NCBI RefSeq assembly: GCF_008315115.2
Contig: NC_050182.1
Location: forward strand, 25,371,656-25,435,655
DNA length: 64,000 nt
Direction of reading: 5' to 3'
From: Sander lucioperca
Lineage: Eukaryota; Chordata; Actinopteri; Perciformes; Percidae
The notes beneath the pieces were generated by a model. It had not been told where the DNA came from. It did no database searches and saw only the letters and a program-made list of their open reading frames with translations. Every line of letters begins with the position of its first letter. The first letter of the stretch is position 1. A program made the translations under genes and the position numbers. Shown piece after piece: positions 36,792 to 49,238 of the stretch.

Positions 36792-39700
36792 TCACTGGCC
36801 GAATGAAGGGTAGATGGGAATCTCAAAGTCATCGCCGTTAAAGTTGGCAGGCTGATCCAGCATAGACAACACATCCTGAATAAAATTGAAGGAGACAAAG
36901 AGATACATTTTAAGTGACAGAGAGAGGGATAATAAATTGCTTTAGAGATAAGGCTTGTATTACTCACAGGAAACATGTCTTGCTGGTTGCCCTGAGCATG
37001 AGGATGCTGCTCTGCATTACTCTGCGAGTGCTGCTGGCCTTGCCACTGGGGCCACACTGCCTCCGCTGCTCGAGAGGGGAACTGTGCCCCAGACTGAGAG
37101 CCATCTGAGATAAAAGTACAGAAGGATGAGAGGATGCACCAGTATAACACAGAGACACAGATTCACACAAATGCACATAACCTACCATAACCATTGGTGC
37201 TGAGGCTGACACGTGCATTAATGGGCGGGTAGTTTGCATTGTTGGTTGGGGTGGGAGCAGCACCTGTAGGCATCTGGCCAAAAGAGTTGGAAGAACCACC
37301 ACCAAATCCTCCCATGGGAGCAAACTGTGGAGACATAGTCTTTGCTGCCTGGGGAGCCACCTGCTGGTTAGAATAGGAAGAGTGACTCCATTTAGTCTGA
37401 ATTGTAGGTGGGGTCGATGTTAAATAAATAATGTGTGATTAATAACTAGGGATGGGTATCGTTCAAAAATGTTCGCTCCTTTACAACTAGGCTATGTGAC
37501 GCACATTGTAGTGCAGCCTCTCAAAATACATTACACACGTGAGCCCCGTCTTTGTGTAACGTAGCAGTTTTCCTGCTTGCCTCTGTAAAGTGTAATGTTA
37601 GAAAGCCAAATGACAACCATCATTAGATCTTGGTAGAAGCATGCTGCATGCTTATTGGCTCACTGACACTCATGACATTTACTCCTCAGGTATTGAAAAT
37701 TGGTAATGAATGACCAGGCATTTTTTGATACTCAATATTAAGGAGGCGATTCAGTCTGTGCTAAAAAAGTATTGAATTCGGTACTCAACCCTATTAATAA
37801 CTGGTATAGACAGACAAAAGTATCATTTGTGAATGAAGCTTGACTAAAACACACCACTAAAGGCAAAACAAAGTCAGATAATGAATCTTGTACTGGCTTA
37901 CCTGGTTATTAAACTGTGGTCTAACACCAGCTACAGCTCCAGGCCATCCTCCTGCTGGTCCTCCATGGAGGGGGCTGCCAGTGCTAGAGGGGGGAACTGA
38001 CTGGGGGGCGCCATTCTGACGAGACATCTGAGCAAGCATCTGCCCTGCTGAGTGGGCTGGCTGTACCATCTGTGGAGTCATGTTGACTGGCCTGCCGACA
38101 AAAGTGAAAGGAGTGATCATATACTAGGCGAAACAACATAAAAAAAAACTGTTCCCCCATATATCAATGTTAGGAAATCTGTTGAAAATAACCAGGGACA
38201 ACCTCTTATTATGCCAAAAAGCTATTGTGAATTCAACTTTAGCAGCAAATAAAGAAATTGTATTCAAAGTCAACGTAACGGTGAATATTTGAGACATACA
38301 ATAAGTGCTTTCAGAAATACATTCTGAAGGTAATATCATCTTTGTCAGGCAGCATCTGCAACCACTTAAAGCACATGTGGTAAGCCTTTGATCTCCTATA
38401 CCCTTCATTTCAATTTTAGTATTTGGCAGACTCACATTTAAAAGAACTGGGAGTTTTCCTATGGTCTGTTGTTGCACACAAGCCAATATCATACAAAGAA
38501 GTGCCCCTGCTAGCTCTGCTCTGACATGCAAAGCAGTTGGTAGGTTAAATAAATGTGTCAGTTAATTCACTAGCTAGTCATATAGTTTACAGTAGATACT
38601 CTCATTATCTTCAGATCTCAATTTAAGTACATTATTAATTGACAAAATCACTGTTATCTTGAGATCTGATTTAATCATGTTATATTATTAACTTGGGATA
38701 ACAGGATAAGAACTACAGACACCCTCCTGGTTTCCATGTTGTAGTAAATCAATGGCATTAACTGCTTCAAAAAACTGATTAGACGTATTGCCTTCAGGTT
38801 TAAGATCAGAATACGATTTATTGCCAAAGTAAGTTTTCACTTACATGGAATTTGCCTTGTGTATTTGCTACATACAATACACATATGGAAAGGAAAAGAA
38901 GAAGTGTAAGGTGTGCAAAAATATTAATCAGGGGATGTATTTAAGTTGTCAGTACAATATATGAAATGGTCAGGGATAATAGTCCATGATGTGTGTTAAT
39001 GTAACGTGTAGTGACTGTGGGTAGGGGGTTAAGAGTCTGTCAGTGGGGGGTCCTGGGCCTTGTTGATGAGGCAGACTGCAGTTGGAAAGAAACTGTTTTT
39101 GTGGCGGGAGGTTTTGATGGACAGAAGCCTCCTGCCAGAGGGGAGTGGTTCAACCAATCAGGTGTACATGTACAGTCATTAGGTGTACATGTAAACACGT
39201 GAACAGATATGTATACACATAGAAGACTTCCTACCTGTATGCATCATTGGAACGACCAGCAGCGAAGTTATTGGCTGGAGGGTAGATCTGTGTGGTGGCA
39301 ATGGAGGTGGAGGGCAGGCCCTTGGTCTGATCTGGGCCTTGGAAAAGAGAAGGATAGAGCTCTGGCTTCTCAAGGCTCTTGCTGTGGTCTGGCACTGCCG
39401 CCATCACTGGCTGCACCGACATCTGGGGACCACCAAAAGCATCAGTCAGGGATTACACTTACCTTGGTGAAAAATTGACCTGTCTCAAATTTTGACATTC
39501 ATCATCTCAATCTAAAAATGTAAATGCTTGAAATCAACAATTCCTTAATGCTCCAGTACACTTGAATGTGTTGTGTTTACCAAGGCTGTCAAACATTCAA
39601 ATATGGCACTACACACAAAAGCCTGTATTTTTTCTGCAATACAATACGTGTTCATTTAATGACATCCACAACAGACGGAGGAGGGTGTAATCATGGTACT

Positions 39701-42700
39701 GTAGGAGGAGACACCGCCCAAGCTCAATTTAATTCATGTAGCCGAAAACAACATATTTGTCTTTACATTTTATACGTATGCTAACAAAGTAGACAGAAGT
39801 AGCAGAATTAGGATAACAGAATACTAGGTAAATAAAGAGTACATAACATACAGTAAATAATAAGTGCTCTGCCATCGGCAGTTAGTTTCGGTTTAGTCTA
39901 TATCCTTCGATTTCCACTTCCAGGATTGCTCCGGTGCTGCAGAAAATTCCGCCAGATGCATGTCTTTTCCGTTTCCTTATGCTTTCTTTGTGTTGGAATT
40001 TTAAATTTGGTGGATTTATGAGGACTATGGTTAACTGCTCCTACAATCTCTGCCTGGTAAATTGAGACAGCTAGCTAGACTATCTGTCCAATCTGAGTTC
40101 TCTCTCGCACAACGTTTTCCTCCCATCCCCGAATGCTATGTGGAGTAGCCAGACCCTCCTTCAGCGCGCTTTTGAGGAGGGTCTGGCAAAGCGAGACTAG
40201 TTTCAGTTTAACATTCTGGCACAGTTCCATGACAGTTTAACTGACATTGTTACACCCACTATATCTTATGATCTGTGCCCAAGCAAACATTGACAAACAT
40301 CTTTTATTTACTCCCCAAATGCCCTTGTTGACTATCATTTGTAGGCAATCGGGCTGAACAATTTTGGAAAATAATCTAATTGCGATTTTTCAAACCAATA
40401 TTGCGATAGCCATTTAAAATGCTCTTATTTTTTAAGCTCTTTATCTGCTGTATTATTCAACAAACACAAACAATGAATCGTTGTATAGTATGACCAACAC
40501 AATATTAGACAGATTAAACAAACTGTTCTTTCCTGCAGGCCAGGCCTGTATGTCATTATATTGATAAAAATTTGGTGATGCTTGAATTTAAATGAATGAC
40601 ATATTATTTATAAACTACTTCAATCACAGTGACTTGATTTGTTGAACACACAGCCTTGTAAACATGTAATAATTACCATGACAACATAAAGCACTGACAA
40701 ATAAGCCTGGTGTAAACATTAATATGAAAGTCAGTAACAAATCACACAAACTAAAGTGCAGATTGCAGAAATGCACTTTTTAAACACTGTCTGTGAACTT
40801 GACTAAATATGTATATGTGCACAAGTATGGCACTGCCAGCTATAGTGATCCTACGGCTTTACCACGTCAGTTGTAGCAGCAAAAAAACTTTTCAGCTCCA
40901 CTGCGGCTCCGTTAAAATTTTGTGTGTATGCTCCGGTATGGCAACCTGGCTAAAATATGTGCGGGAGGGCATGTTGTACTGCTTATGCAGTGTATTTATC
41001 ATAGCCGTGAGCCCAGGCTTGGTCACTGAGGTGCATCATATCTTTCGCAATAAATGTTAGTCCTTGAGTAATTTCCACATTCTGTTCAGAAGTACATACA
41101 TATGGAGTTATGCTTTTGCTTACACGGTCAGTGATCCCTGTCGTGTGGTATTTCGCTTACTTGACACACTGCTGTTCAGCTTTTTAGCCATGCAACTATC
41201 GTACATGGCTTTGTGGTGTTTATTTAAGTGGTGATACAGGTTAGTAGTGTTGCCCCATGAGGCAGGAACATTAGCAGAAATCTTTTGGGATGTCATGTTT
41301 TTCCAAAACCTTTCCAGACCTTTAAAATAAAATAAAAATGTAAAGTCCGTGACTTTCCCAGGATATTTCATGACTGTACAAACCTTTGTTCTTCCAATTT
41401 AACAGTTTTGTGAATGCAGTTTTCTTGATACATATAAAAAAAATAAAAAAATGTTTACTTGTTTATAATATGTCATCTGTTTTTCTGATTTGTAAATCAC
41501 TATTGTTGAATTTCTTCGACAGCCAGACAGGGTTTTCAGATATACCTGTAAAAACGTAAACCCAGCGCGCTGCAGCTGTAACGTTAGTACCGCCATGAAA
41601 GCAGCAAACAAACTAACAGGATCAACGGAGATAGATTCTACCCGACCTAAAAAAAAAAAAAAAAAAAATGGAGACAGCTTAGAGCCCAAAAGGACGCCGA
41701 GTTGGCTAATTTCCTCCGGAACAGGTAGGAATTAGCCATTATTGTAATTTCAACATTCGTGTACTCACATTGAATTATACAGCTAGAGTACCCGAGTTGG
41801 TTACTCGCAAAAAAATTGAGACAGCCAGTAAAGTGATCCCGACTGGTCCTGGCTAACGCCGCCATGCTAACCCTGCTAACTGCTAACGTTACCGGAGGAC
41901 CAGGCAAGCGGGCCACGGCTGTTTACAACATGTAGCCTGTTCAGCGGCCGACAACTGTGTTATTTTGGACAAGAGAGGGGGGCTGTAAATCGGGAAGAGA
42001 GGACCGTGAGTTTGCAGTGTGTTTAGCAATTGTTGCCGCAATTCTAAGCCAATAAAGTGTGTTCAGTCCGGTGGAGAGGACGGCAAGGTAGCATTATTTT
42101 TAGCGGTTCATATCGTAATTCTAAGCCAAGGAAGTGTGTCTGTCAGTTGGGTACAGAGCTCCGCGTGAGCACGGGCTTTTATGACAATATAGCCAGCATC
42201 TAATGTTAGCTACTCCGCTGTGCTGTGAAGTAATGTCTGGCTATGTGAGACTCTCTCCAGTATTTTGAATTTGAACTGCAGTAACTATTTTAAACACTAG
42301 CTGTCAGTATTACATATTTCACCTTTAAGCATGAACAGCAGGCAGTTCAGTTGTGATAATGGGTCCCTCCCAACATCCGGTTCTGTTTTCCTGCTTAGCA
42401 AATAATCAACATTCTGCCACTGTTTTCCATAAAACAGGCCTGGCCAGTTATTACCGCAAGGGACCCAAGAGAAACAAGAAGTAATCTATGCTTCAAACAA
42501 ACATACAGGTCTCTCTTGAGAATGAGACCCTGTGTCTCAATGAGTTTACCTGTACAAATAAAGGTTAAATAAAAAAATAAAATGTGTCCCCATATGTGCA
42601 TGGCCTAACCTGTGAGAGGGTGATTGGTCCTGCCTCATACAGACCATCTCTGGCTCCACTTCCCTCTAGCTCGGCCTGCTGCTGCTGCTGTAACTGCCTG

Positions 42701-45700
42701 AAAAGGGAAACAGAGAAAGAGAGAGAAAAGAGTCGGTCTAAATAAAGCCTCATTCCCATTTCCATGCCCATCCACTATTGAGTGAGAAAGCCCAAACACC
42801 TGCTGACAAAATAGCACTCAACCCGTCACCGGTCACCATGGCAACATAAGAGAAATAAGAAGAGAGGAGGAAGACAGTGACACAAAAGGTCTGTTGTACA
42901 AATACATACCGCTAACATGCTACTCCACCTGTGATAAAAGTCCATATTCACTACTAACTACTAGACATGCTTCTTATTATTAGACGACAGCACTATTTTT
43001 CTAATGCTACAGGAGAACATAGACAAATACAATGGAGAGAAGAATCACCCAGAGTAGGAAATATTAAACAAAAACAGAAGGACTGTAGTTTGCTAAAAAC
43101 AGCAGTAGTGTCTCCCATGAAGAAACAGCCCCTGTTCTCCCATGCAGGGGGAGCATAGTCAGGCCAGGCCTGGTCTCACCTGGCAGCAACCTGTCCAGGG
43201 CTGAGCATTACAGGAGGGCAGTTTGGGCTGCTCTGACCCAGGGAGGGGGGCAGCGAACCCCCTGGGGAGGAGATGGGAGTGAGGGGGTCCTGAGTCGAGT
43301 TTCTACTGCCCCACAATCAGAGATGGGTTCAGAGGAGAGGTGCAGGGAGAGATTGATCAGTGTGTGGTTTATTAAAAGAGGTTGTGGTAAGGGTGTAAGA
43401 GGAACTGGGGATTGAGGGCGATAGGTAAGCATTCAGACAGGGGGATCACAACAGTTTTCAAGACATCAATGGTTTCATTATGTACTGTATTTGAATTTTG
43501 TTATCGTGTTACATAATCATGGGAATTGGTAAAGTCAGTGTGTGACTCACTTGACATTGACATTGGTACAGATGATATACTCAATGTCCTCTGAAAACGG
43601 GTTCTGGAAGGTGAAGGAGCTGGTTCTCATCCAGATCCATTCTCTCGATTTGGAGCGAAACCGAAACATCACTGACAGAACCTGCCCCTTCAGCTTCACC
43701 ACCTGTGGACAATAATCCAGCATGCCAAAGTTATAGTTAGGTGTTTTCATAATCAATGAGCAGTAGGTTTACATGCACACAAGAAACACAGTTATAGGTA
43801 GATATCAGCTAACACATCGGCAATTGAATTTTACCAATAGTCAACTTTTTAGCTGTAGAAAGTGGCTGATTTAGACTTATAGGAGGCTCATTTATTCTGA
43901 TTACAAAGATGCTACATGTAGTCATCTATTCTTTTATTCTTGTAAGTGCATGTAAAACACATTCACATGGTAGTATAAACACAAGAGACAAACAGAAATA
44001 AAAATTAGTCCTCAAAAAGATGCACTTTTAGATAGTCCTACCTGTTGGAAGCTGTCTCTCAGTAAGCCCTGGTCTTCAGGGTGGGCGAGCTCGAGAATAT
44101 TTTTCCCCAATAATTCCTGCAACACACAGCAGATAATAAAAGCACCACCATTAGCTCAGAAGACATTAATACCAACTTCTGACGCAAAGATTTTTAGAGG
44201 ATGCTGTCTGTCCCTGACATTTCCACCAGCTGGGAGTCTTACCTGGGGCTGGTAGTCGACAGCGGCCATGCAGCGGTGGTCTACGAAGGTGAACATGCCC
44301 TGGCAGTTATGGCGTGAGATGAACTCCACTGGAACACTGATACTGTTGATGTCTGTGTCACCTGGGCAACAAGTCACCTAAAAAGGAGAAAAAAAAAGAT
44401 CAAACCCAATTTTTAGCATAAGCATTATAAGCTACCATCATAACATTTAATGGGCCAAAACAAGTGAGACACTTTAAAAGCCGCATTGTGCATGAATCAC
44501 ATTTATTTATATTTTTACATGTTCAACTTCAACTGGCTATGCATTGAGTGTTGCTTACTCAAATGTCATGACTATTATCAACGTTCTACAATCGACTGCT
44601 AACAGGCAAAAATAATTTAAAAACTCACTGTAACAGTGCAAACGTGTGTCATAATCCACTTCAGATAAAAGTTGTAGATTGTGACCATGAAATACTGCCT
44701 TGTGGTAGATATGCATTTTCCAAAGAATACATGTCTCCCCCAACACCAGTAAAGGTGATGATGTTATTCTTACATCGTTAATATAAGGGTGAAATATTAC
44801 TGCTGTTTGTTAGAGATGAATACAAATTTGCAGTTAAGATGTAAAGATCCATACCAAAGGATACATTTACACAACTTTTGTTTTCTTGTATCAAACATAT
44901 ACTACTCAATAATGAACTTAAATGATTAGTTAAAAATGAATCATTGCTCAACTAGCTTCAGTGCAAAAGACACATGCACAGCTCTACACACAAGGCATCC
45001 ATCATACCTGTAATCTCCCAATTGCAACCAGACAGTAGCGATTCCCCCGAGTGTTTTCTGATTCATCGTCTGTTAAAGATACTCCTGAAACAGATGTGCA
45101 AAAATGTGTTAACACAGGCCACAAAGAATAACTCATTCTCACACAAAAAGATTCAGCATCATACACAGGTCCTGGCCATATAAGCAAATTTAACAGAGCT
45201 GTATATGGCCAACCCTTGTAAAATGAAAAAGTTTTACCTGAAGGGGGCCAGGACTTTATGTATCCTGTACAGTGGACCACAACATACTGGGGCTCCCCTT
45301 CCTTGGCTGTACCCAAACCATTCCTGAGGTGAAGGAAGAAATTATAACATATACTGCAAAATCAGTCTATGGCAGAAATATTTTTGTAATTACGTGCATC
45401 TTATTGCTACTGGTTTACTCCAGGTATGCTTATCTTCTGCACAGTAATCCCAATTCAATTAAAAAAGAAAAATTGTTTGGTTTTGGTCACCTGTTTCTAT
45501 TCTTAAGGAAGTTCAGTCTGTTCATGGACAACGGTTCCACGGGACAAGAGCCACACCTGCAAATACACACAGGCCACCACATGGAAAATGTATGCATCAA
45601 GACATACATCAATATACATAATGAACTAGATCATTAACTGTAGTATGACTCTCACCTCATTCTGCAAATGAATGATCGACGGGCTCCCATACTCATTCTG

Positions 45701-48700
45701 GCTGACGACTGCTGGCCTTCCTTTTTCACTGTTCCCGTCTTCAAGTCCAACATCCTCCCTTTAAATGTTAACAAGAGACGGAATTGACTCAATCATGGGT
45801 TTAATGAGTGGACCATTTGTCAACATTTAATAGTAATAAAACAAATCTACTACTGTCAGCATATTTAGTGTATGTGTATGTTGTACCCGTGTTGTTATTC
45901 TCGGCAGTAGAGAGCTGCTCTCTGAGCTTTTCTGTGTCATCTGGGTGAAGCTGATCATAAAGGGAGGAGCCGAGCCATTCAGACTGCGCCTGGTTGAGGA
46001 CGGGTGTCAGGGAGTCAGAGACGTAAACAATGCGGCCAGTCTCACATGACACCACGAACAGGAAGCCGTCAGCTGCTTCCAGGATGAGGTGCTTCAGTTC
46101 CTATAGACAGATGGCAGCAAAGACAGGCTAAGCAGTAAGGACAAATGATCTATCATTAAGCATAATTCTAAAGTCTCTGTTTTTTTTTACTTTTTTGTGA
46201 CTACCCAAATAGTGTATATATATATATATATATATATATTTGGGTAGTCACAAAAAAGTAAAAATCTAGTGGCTCTTTTTGTGGCATTGCCACCCTGTTG
46301 AAAAATAATAATTTTAATAAAAAATTGAATAGAATCGTGACCTTAAAATTACAAATCAAATCGAACTGTCGATTTGGAGAATCATGACACCCCTATATAT
46401 TGTCTGCTGTAAGCATTACTTGTAAAAACACTCTGTTGTTGACTCCTACACAAGCAGTACGGCCTTGTTCAACGTTGTTGCCTACTTTGAACATGCCTTC
46501 AGCAAGTTCTAAGATTTGCCCACAATAAATTCAATCAAGTCGATTAAGTAGAAAAAAATGTATATTACACATCTCATTTCTCTCCCTCTCAGTTGCTCAT
46601 ACCTGGTCAGTGAGAAAGGAAGGTTTGTACGACCCATCTGAGTTGGTATTGCCACTTCCTCTCAGAGACTTCATATGGGACACGGCCATTCGCAGGATGG
46701 TTAGTTTGTCTGGTTTCCGTGCTAGTGCACTGCAGGTGGGCACCATGTCTGACAATTCTGTGATGTAGGCAGTCATCTTGTTCCTCCTCCGCCTCTCAAT
46801 CTCACTGTGGTTCTCCCTGAAGCGAGGAAATGAGGGAGGGAGGGTGGCAGAGGTGGAGAGAATAGGAGGGATCGAGATGGGGGAAACAGATGGGCAGGTG
46901 GACAACATGGAGTAGAGTTTAGAGTTAATGCTGCAATGTAAGTATGCTAACTGGGAAGAAGAGGTGGGAATGAGAGAAGGTGAGGGAAATAATGGACGCA
47001 CAAAACTATAAATCAATTATCTATAAAAATGATAGTGAGAAAGAAAGAGAGTCTGGTCTTTTGAGCCCAGTTGGTGTGACAAAAGAGAGCAAATGCAGAA
47101 AGAGAAAGACCACTCGGATGTCCTGAGTGAGGGGAGAGAAAAGAGAGAGGACAGTTGCTCAAGAGGAAAGGATTACCAAAGTGTAAACAGTCCCTGAGTC
47201 ACACACAGCGTAGCAGTTAGTGACACATAAAACAGTGGTGGGCTGAGAGATACAACCAGCTGCCTTAGGCAAAGAAGCATAACATTCTGACAGGCACCAA
47301 AACAGACGTATAGAGCGGTGAAATATACCAGTAATTTTGTGCTGGCAAAATGACAATGTGCTGGGGTCCTAGCAGGACAGGATAGTATTTGATCACTGCA
47401 TTCAATATTAATATGGATACAAGCAGGAGAGGGAGCCTTCCACAGTGGTACAGGCCATACCTGGCTTGTTTTTCCTTATCTGCACAACTCTGATCTTCTT
47501 CCAAAAACCTGGAAATGAAACCAACCCACTAAAACACAGGCCCAAAATCACAACCAAAATAAAAACGTGTAAGAGGAAAAACAAAACTTCGAAAGGAAAG
47601 GGAGAGCAGCATTGGGGGAAACCGGTGTATCAAAAGTGTTGCTCCCCTACACCCCCTCCACACACACACACACACACAATCTATTTCTCATAATTCATCC
47701 TCCTACCTGGCAAAGCGCTCTTTGTCATTACCGCCTCCTGTTTCATCGTCACACCTGAGGAAAAACATTGCTTGTTATCGTGGTAGCCCAGACAATCCAA
47801 ACACTTGATATACCACCTAATCTTGCTTTATGACAGAACAGACAGACAAATGTACCTGAACAACTTGTTTCCTTCATCATCATCATCGTCGTCAAAGTCT
47901 GGCCTGTAATAAGGAGAAGACAGACACATCAGTAGTTTCACACAAATATTCTCATAAGAATTTTGACCGGAAGTGTCAAAAACAAAACCAGTCAGCAAAT
48001 TCACATTACACAAGACTGACATATCAGCACAAAGGTGACCACCACACACACTTACGCAGGTCTTTTGTTGGTCCCTTTTGGTACAACAGCACTGCCACTT
48101 CCTTGGGTCCCACTTGCCCCCATACCCAGATTTGGGTCTGGTAACTCTATTAATAACACAGAGGCATAGAGAGACGAAATATATCAGGGATGGCAGGAGA
48201 TTTCCTATTGAGCCTGAAGCACTCAAAAAGAAACTAAACCACTCACTGGAGCCCATACTCAAAGGCCAAATCAGCATTAACGCACACAACTGACACTGGT
48301 TTTATTTCACAACCTGTGTATTCAACATTAAGTTAGCTCCACATCAAATATTCTTAATTCGTGCTTGTAGATTGTAGATGCTAAAACAACCACGGCACTA
48401 AGCTAACGTTACATATAGCACACAGATACCAATCTTGTGAGCCACATTACCTAAAAACAAACACATAAACCGAGTTAGCCAACCGCAGCGTGGTAACGTA
48501 ACTGTTACGTTTGCTAATTTAGATTTGATTTCTCAAAAAAATATCACAATTTAACAGTGAGTTAGCCGCTAATGTAGCTGGCTAGCATGTTAGCAAGCTA
48601 ACACTTAGCTAGCAAAGTTATGCAATAACCATCTATCCATACTGTGGCATTAGCTTTACTACTAAGCTAACTTAGCTGATGCTGTCACGCTATCTTTGGG

Positions 48701-48827
48701 AAATTGTCCGCTTTAGCTCTGTGTGAGAAAAAGCCCATAACCGATTAACAGTTGCGCAGTAACTTACTATGCCACTAAATTGTCACTGTGACTTTTATTG
48801 CAAATTACCTGGGTTTGAAGAGGACAT
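36792..48827 (-). CDS. arnt: ARNT / HIF-1 beta, bHLH-PAS transcription factor, 21 coding exons, 788 aa
   Basis: Obligate nuclear partner of HIF alpha, AHR and SIM proteins; binds E-box-like hypoxia and xenobiotic response elements. Exons: 48809-48827, 48056-48146, 47856-47903, 47707-47754, 47461-47508, 46603-46816, 45887-46100, 45656-45758, 45491-45556, 45238-45323, 45008-45084, 44243-44377, 44042-44116, 43551-43702, 43180-43305, 42610-42697, 39235-39422, 37902-38091, 37186-37363, 36968-37104, 36792-36875. Total 2367 nt, in frame. Nuclear-signal region KGTNKRPAPDF and an acidic run at 30-55; bHLH 86-140 with basic ENHSEIERRRRNKM; PAS-A 157-290 (ADGFLFVVSCETGRIVYVSD); PAS-B 345-455 (FISRHNCQGMFTFVDHRCMA, LSVMFRFRSKSREWIWMRTS); then a Gln/Pro/Ser-rich activation region. 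It ends with acidic DDFEIPIYPSFGQ. Human ARNT is 789 aa (recalled). No defects were seen. Confidence 0.95.
37447..37793. mobile_element. hAT-type MITE with intact TSD in an arnt intron
   Basis: 347 bp with inverted ends, TAGGGATGGGTATCG and, reversed, TAGGGTTGAGTACCGAA. An exact 8-bp duplication, TTAATAAC, lies at 37439-37446 and 37794-37801. There is no coding frame. It lies between the arnt exons at 37902 and 37363. Confidence 0.85.
38812..39150 (-). mobile_element. 3' fragment of a CR1/L2-like LINE
   Basis: Shares CCTCCTGCCAGAGGGGAGTG and the AAACTGTTTxTGTGGCG stretch with the 3' region of the LINE at 51726-53597, in the same orientation. Only the terminal 340 bp are present, a typical 5'-truncated insertion, in the arnt intron between 42610 and 39422. 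Confidence 0.7.
39841..40205. repeat. Interspersed repeat with terminal hairpin
   Basis: The right end holds GCCAGACCCTCC ... GGAGGGTCTGGC, a 12-bp inverted repeat. I recognise the sequence as a common dispersed teleost repeat, but I cannot assign a superfamily or a target duplication. A related TCTGGTGATAGCCAGACC hairpin lies near 50815-50832. Confidence 0.45.
40347..41371 (-). mobile_element. hAT transposon relic with BED-finger fragment
   Basis: The left end CGGGCTGAACAATTTTGG and the next 180 bp match the reversed right end of the MITE at 31074-31916. A minus-strand frame (41120-41371) reads NTTNLYHHLNKHHKAMYD followed by a Ser/Lys/Gln-rich linker, typical of the second half of a BED finger in hAT transposases. 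The catalytic RNaseH-like core is missing. The right boundary is not fixed. Confidence 0.6.
41820..42335. repeat. Unclassified repeat with internal duplication
   Basis: Two copies of a segment containing ATTCTAAGCCAA and AAGTGTGT about 80 bp apart (near 42040 and 42120), and a terminal stretch ATATTTCACCTTTAAG often seen at the end of teleost repeats. No coding frame. It lies in the same arnt intron as the hAT relic. Confidence 0.35.
46184..46264. repeat. Perfect 27-bp palindrome arms around (TA)n
   Basis: The left arm 46184-46210 and right arm 46238-46264 are exact reverse complements (TTTTTACTTTTTTGTGACTA plus CCCAAAT). The 27-bp TA-rich centre could form a hairpin or cruciform. It lies in the arnt intron between the bHLH and PAS-A exons. 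Confidence 0.9.
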
Positions 48828-49150
48828 GTCCGTTTGGAATAACATAAACAAACAACTTCGGCTGCGGAAAAAAATAAGCCTCAAGCCCCCTCTCCTCCCC
48901 CTTGCTAGCTGGGTAGAGGCTAACAAGTGCCTTGCCGATTTCCTCACGTATGCGCCTTTATTTTGTTATAAACGCCCAAAGACATAACTAGAACTGTTCA
49001 AGGGAAACCCGGGAGGATTTAGACACAGACAAAAATAACAGTTTATCTCATCCAATGCCCCCTTTTTCTGTTTTGTCCCGGTTTTAAACCCCCCTTTATA
49101 TTCAAGATGGCGTTTCGTTTTCAGTCTAGAGCAAGCTGTCTACTGCTTTC
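48828..49150 (-). promoter_or_regulatory. arnt: arnt 5' UTR and core promoter region
   Basis: The sequence upstream of the arnt ATG (48825-48827). It contains a CAAGATGGCG motif at about 49103-49112, a YY1-type site often found near TATA-less start sites. No TATA box is evident on the minus strand. The transcript start is unknown. A transposon stack begins at about 49239. Confidence 0.4.
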
Positions 49151-49238
49151 TTGTCTCCTCTTTCTATTGGACCTCACAGGCCAGATACAAATGACGTGAA
49201 ATGTTGGGAAATCCGTTTTTTGCTCCGCCCCGCTGGCA

